DNA from: Ewingella allii
GTDB taxonomy: Bacteria; Pseudomonadota; Gammaproteobacteria; Enterobacterales; Enterobacteriaceae
DNA length: 64,000 nucleotides
Direction: 5' to 3'
Assembly (NCBI RefSeq): GCF_044430645.1
Contig: NZ_JAWUDN010000005.1
Span: 248,001 to 312,000, forward strand
Part shown: one piece after another, positions 27,537 through 36,642 of the stretch
Layout: each line of letters starts with the position of its first letter
Numbering within the stretch: the first letter of the stretch is position 1
Notes under the pieces: generated by a model
Database searches by the model: none
What the model was told of the DNA's origin: nothing
The model's input: the letters and a program-made list of their open reading frames with translations, nothing else
Made by a program: the position numbers and the translations under genes

Positions 27537-28385
27537 ATGCGATCACAAGCATGGCAGGTAGGCCTGGATATTCAAGCTGGTTTTGCCCGAGCGATCGCCG
27601 TCCAACGGCGACATTACGGTTGGCAACTGAGGCAGTGGTGGGAGCATCCTCTGCCCCCACTTTCTTTACGCGGGGGGATTTTACATGAGACCACGGCGCT
27701 TTCAGCTATTTTATCGAATTGGCGCAGCACCCTTCCTGTAAAAATTTCGTTGCGAATTTGCCTTCCTGCTCATCGGGTTATGCAGCACAGCCTCCCCCAG
27801 CCTGATGTCCGGCTGTCTGGCGCCGCACGCAGCGCTTTTATCTTTGCCAGTGGAGCAAAACACTTCCCGCTCAGCGTTGAGCAACTGGTGATGGACTACC
27901 GTGCCGCGCCGATGGACGCGCAAAACATCATTGTTACGGCAGCCCGCCGGGAAGAGATGCAGCAGTGGCAGCGTTTTCTGGCTGAATCACATCTCGTGCC
28001 TGAAGCGGTCGAGCTGGCCCCCTGTGCGCTGCAGCTGGCCGCCAGCGCCGCAGGGGAAAGCGCGGAGAAGCTGCTGCTGCACCGGCTTGATGAAGGCTGG
28101 CTGTGGGTTTCGCCGCACGGATTGCCGTTTCAATTTGGTGTGTTTGACACGCAGGAAGTCAAAGACATCAGCCAGCTCTCAGGTCTGGCAAAAGAACAGT
28201 ACCGCGCGGCAAAGCTCTGCGACGAAGAGATGCTGTTCAGCAGCTCCCAGGTTGAAGAGTTGCCTTTGGGCGTCGGCGCGTGGTCGCCTTTTCGTGCATT
28301 AACCCAGCTTTCCCCGCCGCTGCCAGCCAACCCTGCGGCCTTCGCGCTGGCAATGGGCTTAGCCCTGAGAGCGAGGGATAACTGA
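27537..28385 (+). CDS. hofM: PilM-like protein HofM
   Basis: 282-aa cytoplasmic PilM-type protein (actin/FtsA fold) of the hofMNOPQ cluster, which is required in E. coli and relatives for use of DNA as a carbon source and corresponds to type IV pilus alignment genes pilMNOPQ. VGLDIQAGFARAIAVQ near the start is the first phosphate-binding strand-turn, and the C-terminal FALAMGLALRARDN fits the PilM end. Sequence is only moderately similar to E. coli HofM, which is usual for this fast-evolving gene. Overlaps hofN by one base. Confidence 0.88.
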   Translation: MRSQAWQVGLDIQAGFARAIAVQRRHYGWQLRQWWEHPLPPLSLRGGILHETTALSAILSNWRSTLPVKISLRICLPAHRVMQHSLPQPDVRLSGAARSAFIFASGAKHFPLSVEQLVMDYRAAPMDAQNIIVTAARREEMQQWQRFLAESHLVPEAVELAPCALQLAASAAGESAEKLLLHRLDEGWLWVSPHGLPFQFGVFDTQEVKDISQLSGLAKEQYRAAKLCDEEMLFSSSQVEELPLGVGAWSPFRALTQLSPPLPANPAAFALAMGLALRARDN

Positions 28386-28930
28386 TGTTGCAGGTGAATT
28401 TACTGCCGTGGCGCGCCCAGCAAAGGCAGCAGCGTAAACGCCTTTGGCTGTGCCTGACGGCGCTGCCGCTGATACTCATTCTGCTGGCGGCCTTGGCGTG
28501 GTGGTGGCTTATTCAGCGCGATGTGGCGGAACAGACAAAAGCCGCGCGGCACTGGGTTGAGTGGCAAACGCGGTTAGACGTGCAACTTAAGAAGGTTGGT
28601 GAAGCTCGGCAGCAATTAGCGTCGCTACAGTTAACCGCCCGCCAGCGCCAGCAGCGCTATGAGCTGAGTGGTGCTTATTTGCAACTGCTAGGTTTGCTTT
28701 CACAGAACATTCCCGACGGCCTGTGGCTCACTCAAATAAATGAAGGAGCCAGCGGCGTGCTCAGGCTGCAAGGCGAATCGACGATTTACCACGGCGTGAT
28801 GGCTTTCTCTCAGGCATTACAGCAGGAGCTGCTTCTCGCCGAGGTCCGGCTGCTGGATATCCAACGCCAGCCCAATCACAACCTGCACTTCTTGATGCAA
28901 CTGCGCCTCGCGGTTCCACAACGCGACTAA
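28385..28930 (+). CDS. hofN: PilN-like protein HofN
   Basis: 181-aa bitopic inner-membrane protein. Residues 1-6 (MLQVNL) resemble the PilN peptide that docks into PilM; a single transmembrane helix at about residues 20-43 is followed by a periplasmic coiled-coil and ferredoxin-like domain (GLWLTQINEGASG...). Overlaps the hofM stop by one base and precedes the fused hofO/P gene by 15 bases. Confidence 0.88.
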   Translation: MLQVNLLPWRAQQRQQRKRLWLCLTALPLILILLAALAWWWLIQRDVAEQTKAARHWVEWQTRLDVQLKKVGEARQQLASLQLTARQRQQRYELSGAYLQLLGLLSQNIPDGLWLTQINEGASGVLRLQGESTIYHGVMAFSQALQQELLLAEVRLLDIQRQPNHNLHFLMQLRLAVPQRD

Positions 28931-28945
28931 ATAAAGGAGAAGGCG

Positions 28946-29809
28946 ATGAATCAAGCCTTACTGAGTGCCTTTGACCACGCGCTGGACCAGCCAGTTTGGA
29001 ACCGAATCTTGATGCTGCTCTTGCTCGGCGGCGCGTGCGGAGGGCTGCTCTACTTCTTCCTGCTCAGCGCCGCTTTGCAGCAACGGCAAGAGGCTCGCCA
29101 GCAAAGTGCTGATTTGCAGCAGGGCGTTTTACAGCAGCAGAAAACTTTGCTGACCCAGCCTGCGCTGGCGGTGCTTTTGCAGCAACAAAAGCCGCTACTT
29201 GCGAGCAGCGAGCAGCAGCCAGTGCCTCTGCTTGAACAGATAGCCACGCCGCTGCGCGAGTCGAAAAGCACTTTAGTTCAGTGGCAACCCGCCGAGCGTG
29301 GCGTCTCACCTCTGCCGTCTGAACCAGACGCGGAGCAGGGCAGTTTGTCGGTGAAGGCCAGCTTTGAGGCGTTAATGGAATTGATGCGCCAGTTGGCCGA
29401 CAGCCCCAACTCGCCGAGTTGGCATCAACTCAGCCTGCGGGCAGTGGGCGGGCAATTGGAGGCTCGCTTCGATTTAACCGCCGAGAGGCTCAGACCCAAG
29501 CTGCTCGCGGAGCATAAGAAGAGTGAAAGCGGGGGGCGGGACCCTTTCGCTCCAACTCAATCCGCTTCCTGCCCAGACTCAGCCCATAGCTTTAAAGGCG
29601 TATTGCTGGGCGGGATTATCGGTAGCGGCGACCAGCGGAAAAGTTGGCTGATGTGGCCGGGCGCGGGCTGGCAAAAGGCTTCCACCGGGTGGCGCGACGC
29701 TGCTTCTGGCTGGCGGGTCGACGCCGTCACGCCTCGCGAGGTGGTGTTTGACTTAGACCAGTCTCCCTGTGCTGCTCAACAATTTACGCTCCAGTTAGGT
29801 CGCCAATAA
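28946..29809 (+). CDS. Fused HofO-HofP (PilO-PilP-like) protein
   Basis: 287-aa single open frame in the place of two E. coli genes. Residues 1-185 look like HofO/PilO: a transmembrane helix near 20-43 (ILMLLLLGGACGGLLYFFLL), a Gln-rich coiled coil (residues 45-95) and a ferredoxin-like part. From about residue 197 (GGRDPFAPTQ) the sequence looks like PilP/HofP, whose mature part typically starts RDPF and forms a beta-sandwich that contacts the secretin. E. coli HofO (146 aa) and HofP (134 aa) sum to about this size. No internal stop or frameshift is seen. Confidence 0.8.
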   Translation: MNQALLSAFDHALDQPVWNRILMLLLLGGACGGLLYFFLLSAALQQRQEARQQSADLQQGVLQQQKTLLTQPALAVLLQQQKPLLASSEQQPVPLLEQIATPLRESKSTLVQWQPAERGVSPLPSEPDAEQGSLSVKASFEALMELMRQLADSPNSPSWHQLSLRAVGGQLEARFDLTAERLRPKLLAEHKKSESGGRDPFAPTQSASCPDSAHSFKGVLLGGIIGSGDQRKSWLMWPGAGWQKASTGWRDAASGWRVDAVTPREVVFDLDQSPCAAQQFTLQLGRQ

Positions 29810-29846
29810 GGCGGCTGCGGATTTTATGCCAAGGAAAGGAATAATA

Positions 29847-31118
29847 ATGAATCGAGTAAAAGGCGTTCTTGGAATGACATTCCTCTGTTTCGCGCTATTT
29901 ATCAGTTTGTGGAGCCGGGCGAGCGCCGCTGCGCCCATTACGCTGGAATTTCAAAACGCACCGCTGACCGTCATCCTGCAAGCGTTGGCAGATCATCAGC
30001 AAATGAATCTGGTCACTGCGCCGGGTGTGCAGGGGAATTTAAGCGTCAGGCTGGCCGACGTCCCCTGGCAGCAGGCGCTGGATATTATTTTGCAGATGGG
30101 CAAGGTCAGCAGCCATCGGCAGGGAAACGTGTTGATGGTTACACCTACTCCCGATCCCGCGCTGCTGCGCCTCAAGAGGGAAGAAGAGAGCGAAAATGAG
30201 CTGCGCCAAAGGCCGCTCATCAGCATGACGCTGCCTCTTCATTATGCCGACGCGACGGAGACGGCGGCGAGCCTGAATGCGCAAAAAGGCTCGCTGCTCT
30301 CAGAAAGGGGGCGGGCATCGGCGGATATTCGCACCAACACGATTTTGATTCGCGACACCCAGCAAGCGTTGGACACCGTCGCACCCTGGGTCAGGGAGAT
30401 GGATTTGCCTTTGCAGCAGGTGCAGCTGGCGGCGCACATTGTCACCATGAACAGCGAAAGCCTGCGCGAACTCGGGGTGCGCTGGGGGTTTAGCGGCGAC
30501 GCTGCCGTCACCAAGTCGGTCAGGATGAATAGCTTCAATATGGGGCTGCCGGTGGATAATCCGGCCTTTACTGCGGGGTTCAATCTGGCGCACATCAGCG
30601 GCCGGATATTGGATTTGGAGCTGACCGCGCTGGAGCAGGAAAATCAGGTGGATATCATCGCCAGCCCGCGCCTGCTGACAGCCCACATGCAAACCGCCAG
30701 CATCAAGCAGGGAAGTGAGATCCCATACCAAGTCTCTAGCGGCGGCCGGGGGCGCACGTCTATTGAATTCAAAGAGGCCGTGTTGGGCATGGAGGTGACG
30801 CCTAAAATTCAGCGCAACGGCAATATCACTCTGGCCTTACACATCAGCCAAAATATGCCGGGCAAAACGGTGAAACAGGCCGAGGGTGAGGCACTGGCTA
30901 TTGATAAACAAGAGATAAAAACTCAAGTCACTGTTAAAGACGGCGAAACCGTGGTGCTGGGGGGCATTTTCCAACGACACAATCAGAGCGCGCAAAACAA
31001 AGTTCCTCTGCTTGGCGACATCCCTGTGGTGGGCTCTTTATTCAAACATCAGGCAAAAAACCAGAAACGACGCGAACTGGTGATTTTTATTACTCCCACC
31101 TTAATTAACAGCCAATAG
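29847..31118 (+). CDS. hofQ: Secretin HofQ (PilQ-like)
   Basis: 423-aa outer-membrane secretin. A signal peptide (about residues 1-28, ending SRASAAAP) is followed by an N0/STN-type domain (ITLEFQNAPLTVILQALADH), an N1 domain and the secretin core (EQENQVDIIASPRLLTAH ... GGIFQRHNQSAQNKVPLLGD ... ELVIFITPTLI). It is short, lacking AMIN domains, like E. coli HofQ (412 aa). The ATG at 29847 with AAGGAAAGGA upstream is preferred over an in-frame ATG 7 codons earlier. Last gene of the hof operon. Confidence 0.93.
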   Translation: MNRVKGVLGMTFLCFALFISLWSRASAAAPITLEFQNAPLTVILQALADHQQMNLVTAPGVQGNLSVRLADVPWQQALDIILQMGKVSSHRQGNVLMVTPTPDPALLRLKREEESENELRQRPLISMTLPLHYADATETAASLNAQKGSLLSERGRASADIRTNTILIRDTQQALDTVAPWVREMDLPLQQVQLAAHIVTMNSESLRELGVRWGFSGDAAVTKSVRMNSFNMGLPVDNPAFTAGFNLAHISGRILDLELTALEQENQVDIIASPRLLTAHMQTASIKQGSEIPYQVSSGGRGRTSIEFKEAVLGMEVTPKIQRNGNITLALHISQNMPGKTVKQAEGEALAIDKQEIKTQVTVKDGETVVLGGIFQRHNQSAQNKVPLLGDIPVVGSLFKHQAKNQKRRELVIFITPTLINSQ

Positions 31119-31462
31119 GTACCCGTTGCTATAATAAAAACAGAGAAATAGTGCTGAGCTTATACAACTTTTTGCGTCCTGAAAGGCTTCTGAGTTTGAC
31201 GCTGCCGTCGATTTAGCTTACAAGGGTTACCGAATTGAGCACCGTGATTTTTAATGACTGCTGACACGCCGATAAAAAACGTACGGTTTCCCTCCCGCGG
31301 CGCGCGATGCGATTTATTCGGTTGCCAAACTACCAAGAGTGTTGAGATAATTTTTGTCTGATCTCGCACTATCGCTCATGAGGTTTCAGTTTAGGTCCCG
31401 CCGCTAATTTGATTGGCGGGGCGGGTTATCATCAACGAATTGTCTTAGTAATACCGAAAAAC
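31119..31462 (+). promoter_or_regulatory. Intergenic region upstream of aroK
   Basis: 344 bases without a gene. It is expected to hold the promoter of the aroK-aroB-damX-dam-rpe-gph-trpS superoperon, known in E. coli. I see no clear hairpin terminator for hofQ and no convincing operator. Confidence 0.4.
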
Positions 31463-31984
31463 ATGGCAGAGAAACGCAATATCTTTCTGGTTGGGCCTAT
31501 GGGTGCCGGCAAAAGCACTATTGGTCGACAGTTAGCTCAGCAACTCAATATGGAGTTTTTCGACTCCGATCACGAAATTGAGCGACGTACCGGGGCTGAT
31601 GTAGGCTGGGTATTTGATTTAGAAGGCGAAGACGGATTCCGCGACCGCGAAGAAAAAGTGATCAACGAACTCACAGAAAAACAAGGCATCGTTCTGGCGA
31701 CCGGTGGGGGTTCTGTTAAATCACGCGAAACCCGCAACCGTTTATCAGCGCGTGGCGTTGTCGTCTATCTTGAAACTACCATCGAAAAACAGTTGGCGCG
31801 TACACAACGCGACAAAAAACGTCCATTGTTACAGGTGAGTTCACCTCCACGCGAAGTGCTTGAAGCACTGGCGAAAGAACGTAACCCACTGTACGAAGAA
31901 ATTGCGGATGTGACTATCCGTACTGATGATCAAAGCGCCAAGGTCGTTGCTAACCAAATCATTAACATGTTGGAAAGCAATTAA
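31463..31984 (+). CDS. aroK: Shikimate kinase I
   Basis: 173-aa kinase that phosphorylates shikimate at the 3-hydroxyl in aromatic amino acid synthesis. The P-loop GPMGAGKSTIG is at residues 11-21, the shikimate-binding DSDHEIERRTG follows, and the Walker B/lid parts (LATGGGSV, RDKKRPLL) are present. The frame is open 18 codons upstream, but MAEKRNIFLVGPMGAGKS is the conserved start. aroB follows 57 bases later. Confidence 0.97.
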   Translation: MAEKRNIFLVGPMGAGKSTIGRQLAQQLNMEFFDSDHEIERRTGADVGWVFDLEGEDGFRDREEKVINELTEKQGIVLATGGGSVKSRETRNRLSARGVVVYLETTIEKQLARTQRDKKRPLLQVSSPPREVLEALAKERNPLYEEIADVTIRTDDQSAKVVANQIINMLESN

Positions 31985-32041
31985 TTTTTGGCATTCTGTT
32001 ATTGCCTGAAGGTGTAAGTTAAGAAGGTCACTGAGCGCGAA

Positions 32042-33124
32042 ATGGAGAGGATTACCGTAACCTTAGGGGAGCGTAGCTACCCAATTACGATTGCTGCCGG
32101 ATTGTTCCACGATCCGGCTTCTTTTATGCCTGTAAAGGCAGGTGATCAGGTCATGTTGGTGACAAACCAGACTCTGGCACCTCTCTATCTGGACTCTGTT
32201 CGTTCAGTGCTGGAGCAGGCAGGCGTTCGTGTTGATCAGGTGATACTGCCTGATGGTGAACAATACAAATCCCTGTCTGTTCTTAATGATGTTTTCTCAG
32301 CCCTGCTGGAAAAACCTCATGGTCGCGATACCACGCTTATTGCCCTTGGTGGCGGCGTGGTGGGCGACTTGACCGGCTTTGCTGCCGCCAGTTATCAGCG
32401 TGGGGTACGCTTTATTCAGGTGCCTACCACGTTGCTATCTCAGGTCGATTCTTCCGTTGGTGGCAAAACTGCCGTCAACCATCCGCTGGGCAAAAACATG
32501 ATCGGCGCGTTCTATCAACCCGCTTCGGTTGTGGTCGATCTCGACTGCCTGCGTACCCTGCCTGCCCGCGAAATGTCATCCGGTCTGGCTGAGGTCATAA
32601 AATACGGCATTATTCTCGATGCCGACTTCTTTGTTTGGCTTGAAGACAATATGGATGCCCTGTTAGCGCTGGATATGAACGCGCTGGCTTACTGCATCCG
32701 TCGTTGCTGCGAGATCAAAGCTGACGTGGTTGCTGCCGACGAGCGCGAAAGTGGTATGCGCGCTTTGCTCAATCTTGGCCATACTTACGGGCATGCGATT
32801 GAAGCTGAAATGGGTTACGGCAACTGGTTGCACGGTGAAGCCGTCGCGGCTGGCATGGTCATGGCGTGTTATACCGCGCATCGTTTAGGCCAATTTTCTT
32901 TGGCTGACATTGCCCGAGTGAAAAATCTGCTCGTGCGTGCCGGACTGCCGGTTACCGGTCCTCAGGAAATGCTTGCTGAAGCCTATTTGCCCCACATGAT
33001 GCGCGACAAGAAAGTCTTGGCCGGTGAGCTGCGTCTGGTATTGCCGAAAGCGATTGGTCAGTCTGAAGTTCGCTCCGGTGTGTCTCATGAAATGGTGCTG
33101 GCATCGATTGAGGATTGTCGGTAA
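32042..33124 (+). CDS. aroB: 3-dehydroquinate synthase
   Basis: 360-aa NAD-dependent enzyme that cyclises DAHP to 3-dehydroquinate, second step of the shikimate pathway (E. coli 362 aa). Motifs include PDGEQYKSL, the NAD-binding GGGVVGDLTGFAAASYQRG, and zinc ligands in NLGHTYGHAIEAE and LHGEAVAAGM. Second gene of the aroK operon. Confidence 0.97.
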   Translation: MERITVTLGERSYPITIAAGLFHDPASFMPVKAGDQVMLVTNQTLAPLYLDSVRSVLEQAGVRVDQVILPDGEQYKSLSVLNDVFSALLEKPHGRDTTLIALGGGVVGDLTGFAAASYQRGVRFIQVPTTLLSQVDSSVGGKTAVNHPLGKNMIGAFYQPASVVVDLDCLRTLPAREMSSGLAEVIKYGIILDADFFVWLEDNMDALLALDMNALAYCIRRCCEIKADVVAADERESGMRALLNLGHTYGHAIEAEMGYGNWLHGEAVAAGMVMACYTAHRLGQFSLADIARVKNLLVRAGLPVTGPQEMLAEAYLPHMMRDKKVLAGELRLVLPKAIGQSEVRSGVSHEMVLASIEDCR

Positions 33125-33265
33125 CGCCTCTGCCTGTGTGCTGCGTGTCACAGGCTTGCGCCTACCCTTTACCCCTTTGCCAGCAAAGCGTTATATTTAT
33201 CAGTCAGGATAGTTGCTCCGCATAAGGTCGCATTTGCTGGCCTTTAGCCGGGTTGGAGGTTTTAG

Positions 33266-34291
33266 ATGGATGATTTAACACCGGAAGACGATCTCAAGCC
33301 AGACACTAGCGATCGCCGCCCAACGCGCTCACGCAAACCGCCTTCTTCTGGATCTAAACTTGCCGTATCACGCCAACATGTGATGATTGGTGTCGGCATT
33401 TTGGTACTGCTGTTACTGATTGTCGGTATTGGTTCCGCCCTTAAAGCCCCAACCAAGCATGAAGCTTCGCAAGTCAATAATGGACCGAAAGACATCAACT
33501 TGTCGGGTTCAGGCAATGACGCAGCGGCGCCGACTCAGCCTACTGAGCAAGCTCAACAAAATGCAGCCGCCGCGAGCGGCGACGCACAGCCGAAAAGTAT
33601 CGGCCTGCCTCCCATTTCCTCTACGCCAACTGAAGCTCAGCCTCAGCCCGATAACGGCCAGGCCAAAGAGCGTGTTGATTTGCCGGGAGATATGTCTGAC
33701 GCGCTCTCTTCTCAGCAAGGTCAGGTTAACTCTGCCGCGCAGGATGGCATTAACGCCGGAGCACAGTCGCTGACTTCATTGCCGACAGCGCCAGCCACCG
33801 TTGATGGTGCTGCCAAAGGCACTGCGCCAGTCGCGCCGCGTAACACGCAGCAGCAGACTACGCACAAAGCCGTGCAGCCTAAAGCCACGCACACTGCTCC
33901 AGCGCACGCCAATAAGCCTGCGGCTGCCAAGCCAGCAGCGACAGCGTCTCATCCTGCGAAAGAAACGACTAAGCCAGTTGCTACGGCGAGTGCACCAACG
34001 TCAGGCAGCGGCGGAGCGATTAAATCCGCACCGGGCAGCCATTTCACGTTGCAGCTGAGTGGGGCTTCTCAGTCGAACTCCCTGAACGCCTTTGCTAAAC
34101 AGCAGGGCCTGAAAAACTATCTGGTTTATCAGACTTCGCGTGATGGTAAGCCTTGGTATGTTCTGGTGAGCGGCAACTATGCTTCTTCTGCAGAAGCTAA
34201 GAGCGCAATTTCTCGTTTGCCAGCTGAAGTTCAAGCCAAAAAACCGTGGGTTAAGCCTGTACATCAAGTACAGCAAGACCTGAAAAAATGA
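33266..34291 (+). CDS. damX: Cell division protein DamX
   Basis: 341-aa bitopic inner-membrane protein that gathers at the division site through its C-terminal SPOR domain, which binds denuded septal glycan. The cytoplasmic N-terminus is short (MDDLTPEDDLKPDTSDRRPT), a transmembrane helix lies at about residues 43-62 (MIGVGILVLLLLIVGIGSAL), then a long Ala/Pro/Gln/Thr-rich linker, and SPOR from about residue 260 (SHFTLQLSGAS ... NYLVYQTSRDGKPWYVLVSG). E. coli DamX is longer (428 aa), mainly in the cytoplasmic part. Confidence 0.93.
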   Translation: MDDLTPEDDLKPDTSDRRPTRSRKPPSSGSKLAVSRQHVMIGVGILVLLLLIVGIGSALKAPTKHEASQVNNGPKDINLSGSGNDAAAPTQPTEQAQQNAAAASGDAQPKSIGLPPISSTPTEAQPQPDNGQAKERVDLPGDMSDALSSQQGQVNSAAQDGINAGAQSLTSLPTAPATVDGAAKGTAPVAPRNTQQQTTHKAVQPKATHTAPAHANKPAAAKPAATASHPAKETTKPVATASAPTSGSGGAIKSAPGSHFTLQLSGASQSNSLNAFAKQQGLKNYLVYQTSRDGKPWYVLVSGNYASSAEAKSAISRLPAEVQAKKPWVKPVHQVQQDLKK

Positions 34292-34371
34292 ATCTGATCT
34301 CAACGCGATTTGCTGTCTAAAAACAGGGTACAATCCGCGGCTGTGAATTGTATAAGTAGCTAACTGACGGC

Positions 34372-35184
34372 ATGAAGAAAAACCGCGCTTTTTTGAAATG
34401 GGCTGGTGGCAAATACCCGCTGGTCGATGACATCAAACGTCATCTTCCAGCAGGTGATTGTTTAATAGAGCCTTTTGTTGGTGCGGGGTCGGTGTTTCTT
34501 AACACCGACTATAAATCGTACATTCTGGCTGACATCAACAGCGACCTGATCAACCTCTACAACATTGTTAAATCGCGCACCGCAGAATTCGTGCGCGATG
34601 CTCGCGTGCTTTTCTCTCCTGAATTCAACCAATCAGAACGTTTCTACGCCTTGAGAGAAGAATTCAACCTGACGAGTGATATCTACCGCCGCTCGGTGTT
34701 GTTCCTGTATCTCAACCGCCATTGTTACAACGGGCTGTGTCGCTATAATCTTAGCGGTGCGTTCAATGTGCCTTTTGGTCGTTATAAGAAGCCCTATTTC
34801 CCGGAAGCGGAACTCTACTGGTTTGCCGAAAAAGCACAGAATGCACAGTTTGTTTGCGAGCATTACCAGCAAACTCTGCTGAAGGCGGTTTCCGGATCGG
34901 TGGTGTATTGTGACCCTCCGTACGCGCCGTTATCGGCCACGGCTAATTTTACGGCTTACCATACCAACAGTTTCAGCATGGCAGATCAGCAGAATCTGGC
35001 CCGTCTGGCGCATCAGTTATCTTCAGAGCGTGACGTGCCGGTGTTGATCTCCAACCATGAAACGCCACTCACGTTGGAGTGGTACGCTGGCGCGAAGCTG
35101 CATCGGGTTTCTGCCCGCCGGACTATCAGCAGCAATGTATCGCAACGCAGTAAAGTGAATGAGCTGTTAGCGCTTTATCGCTGA
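34372..35184 (+). CDS. dam: DNA adenine methylase Dam
   Basis: 270-aa N6-adenine methyltransferase modifying GATC sites, used in mismatch repair, replication timing and gene regulation. The SAM-binding motif LKWAGGKYPLV ... EPFVGAGSVFLN and the catalytic DPPY (Asp181-Tyr184) are in the order typical of alpha-group methylases. Located between damX and rpe as in E. coli. Confidence 0.97.
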   Translation: MKKNRAFLKWAGGKYPLVDDIKRHLPAGDCLIEPFVGAGSVFLNTDYKSYILADINSDLINLYNIVKSRTAEFVRDARVLFSPEFNQSERFYALREEFNLTSDIYRRSVLFLYLNRHCYNGLCRYNLSGAFNVPFGRYKKPYFPEAELYWFAEKAQNAQFVCEHYQQTLLKAVSGSVVYCDPPYAPLSATANFTAYHTNSFSMADQQNLARLAHQLSSERDVPVLISNHETPLTLEWYAGAKLHRVSARRTISSNVSQRSKVNELLALYR

Positions 35185-35245
35185 TCTTTCTCGTTGATAT
35201 AAAACCGATTATTTCTGTAAACCTATAAGTAGTTTGGAGAAGCGG

Positions 35246-35935
35246 ATGAAAAAGTTTTTAATTGCCCCGTCTATTCTTTCGGCTGACTTTGCGCGTTTGG
35301 GCGAAGACACTGTGAAAGCACTGGAAGCTGGCGGTGACGTCGTTCACTTTGACGTCATGGATAACCACTACGTGCCTAACCTGACCATCGGACCTTTGGT
35401 CTGCCAGTCGCTGCATAATTACCTACAGAAATCCGGCATCAACGCGCCAATTGATGTTCACCTGATGGTTAAGCCAGTTGATCGCCTGATCCCTGACTTT
35501 GCCGCGGCCGGTGCCACTTATATCTCTTTCCATCCGGAAGCGTCTGAGCACGTCGACCGCACTATCCAGCTGATCAAAGAGCACGGCTGTAAAGCCGGTC
35601 TGGTGTTCAACCCGGCGACCTCTCTGAGCTACCTCGATTACGTGATGGACAAACTCGACGTGATCCTGCTGATGTCCGTCAACCCAGGCTTCGGCGGCCA
35701 GTCGTTTATTCCGGGCACCCTCGACAAACTGCGCCAGGTGCGCAAACTGATCGACGACAGCGGCTATGACATCCGTTTGGAAATTGACGGTGGCGTGAAA
35801 GCTGAAAACATTGGTGAGATTGCCGCAGCGGGCGCTGACATGTTTGTCGCCGGTTCTGCCATCTTCAACCAGCCTGACTACCGCACGGTGATTGACCATA
35901 TGCGCAGCGAACTGGCGAAGGTTTCCCATGACTGA
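35246..35935 (+). CDS. rpe: Ribulose-phosphate 3-epimerase
   Basis: 229-aa TIM-barrel metalloenzyme interconverting ribulose-5-phosphate and xylulose-5-phosphate. Catalytic and metal ligands lie in LIAPSILSADFARLG, VHFDVMDNHYVPN, DVHLMVKP and EIDGGVK. There is a 4-residue insertion (LQKSG region) relative to E. coli Rpe. A TTG 4 codons upstream keeps the frame open, but ATG at 35246 after GGAGAAGCGG is the natural start. gph begins 8 bases before its end. Confidence 0.96.
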   Translation: MKKFLIAPSILSADFARLGEDTVKALEAGGDVVHFDVMDNHYVPNLTIGPLVCQSLHNYLQKSGINAPIDVHLMVKPVDRLIPDFAAAGATYISFHPEASEHVDRTIQLIKEHGCKAGLVFNPATSLSYLDYVMDKLDVILLMSVNPGFGGQSFIPGTLDKLRQVRKLIDDSGYDIRLEIDGGVKAENIGEIAAAGADMFVAGSAIFNQPDYRTVIDHMRSELAKVSHD

Positions 35936-36623
35936 TTCTCTGCCCGCAGGCGTTATGACACTTAAAGGCGCCGCTTTTGATCTCGACGGCACCTTGGTAG
36001 ATAGCGCGCCGGGACTGGCAGATGCGGTAGATATGGCCCTGAAAGATATGGGTTTACCGGCTGCTGGCGTTGAGCGTATCAGCACCTGGATTGGCAACGG
36101 CGCTGATGTCATGGTTGAACGCGCCGTGCGCTGGGCCGAAGGGGATATGTCTCCTGAGGCTTTGCAGCGTGTGCGGGATAAATTCGACCACTACTACGCC
36201 GACACCGCCGCCGACGGCAGTCGCCTCTATCCACAGGTCAAAGAGACGCTGGCCGCCTTGCACGCGCAGGGCCTGCCGTTGGGTCTTATCACCAACAAGC
36301 CGACGCCGTTTGTCGCGCCACTGCTGGCATCGCTGGGCATCGAAAGCTATTTTTCTGTGGTGATCGGCGGTGATGATGTTGTACAAAAGAAACCGCACCC
36401 CGCGCCGATTTACCTGATGCTCGCGCAGCTTGGTTTACGCGCCAGCGAACTGGTTTTTGTCGGGGATTCGCGTAATGATATTCAGGCGGCTCAGGCTGCC
36501 GGTTGCCGCTGCGTTGGTTTAACGTACGGCTACAACTACGGTGAAAGCATCGCGCTGAGCAAGCCCGACAGCGTGTTGGACCATTTCGCCGACCTCTTGC
36601 CCACTTTTGGGCTGTTATCTTAA
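35928..36623 (+). CDS. gph: Phosphoglycolate phosphatase
   Basis: 231-aa HAD phosphatase that removes 2-phosphoglycolate formed during DNA repair. Motif I FDLDGTLVDSAPG, motif II GLITNKPTPF, and the acidic FVGDSRNDIQAAQAAG are visible. The start MTDSLPAG at 35928 overlaps the rpe stop by 8 bases, so translation is likely coupled. Confidence 0.95.
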   Translation: MTDSLPAGVMTLKGAAFDLDGTLVDSAPGLADAVDMALKDMGLPAAGVERISTWIGNGADVMVERAVRWAEGDMSPEALQRVRDKFDHYYADTAADGSRLYPQVKETLAALHAQGLPLGLITNKPTPFVAPLLASLGIESYFSVVIGGDDVVQKKPHPAPIYLMLAQLGLRASELVFVGDSRNDIQAAQAAGCRCVGLTYGYNYGESIALSKPDSVLDHFADLLPTFGLLS

Positions 36624-36642
36624 AAGATCAGGAAGCATAAAA

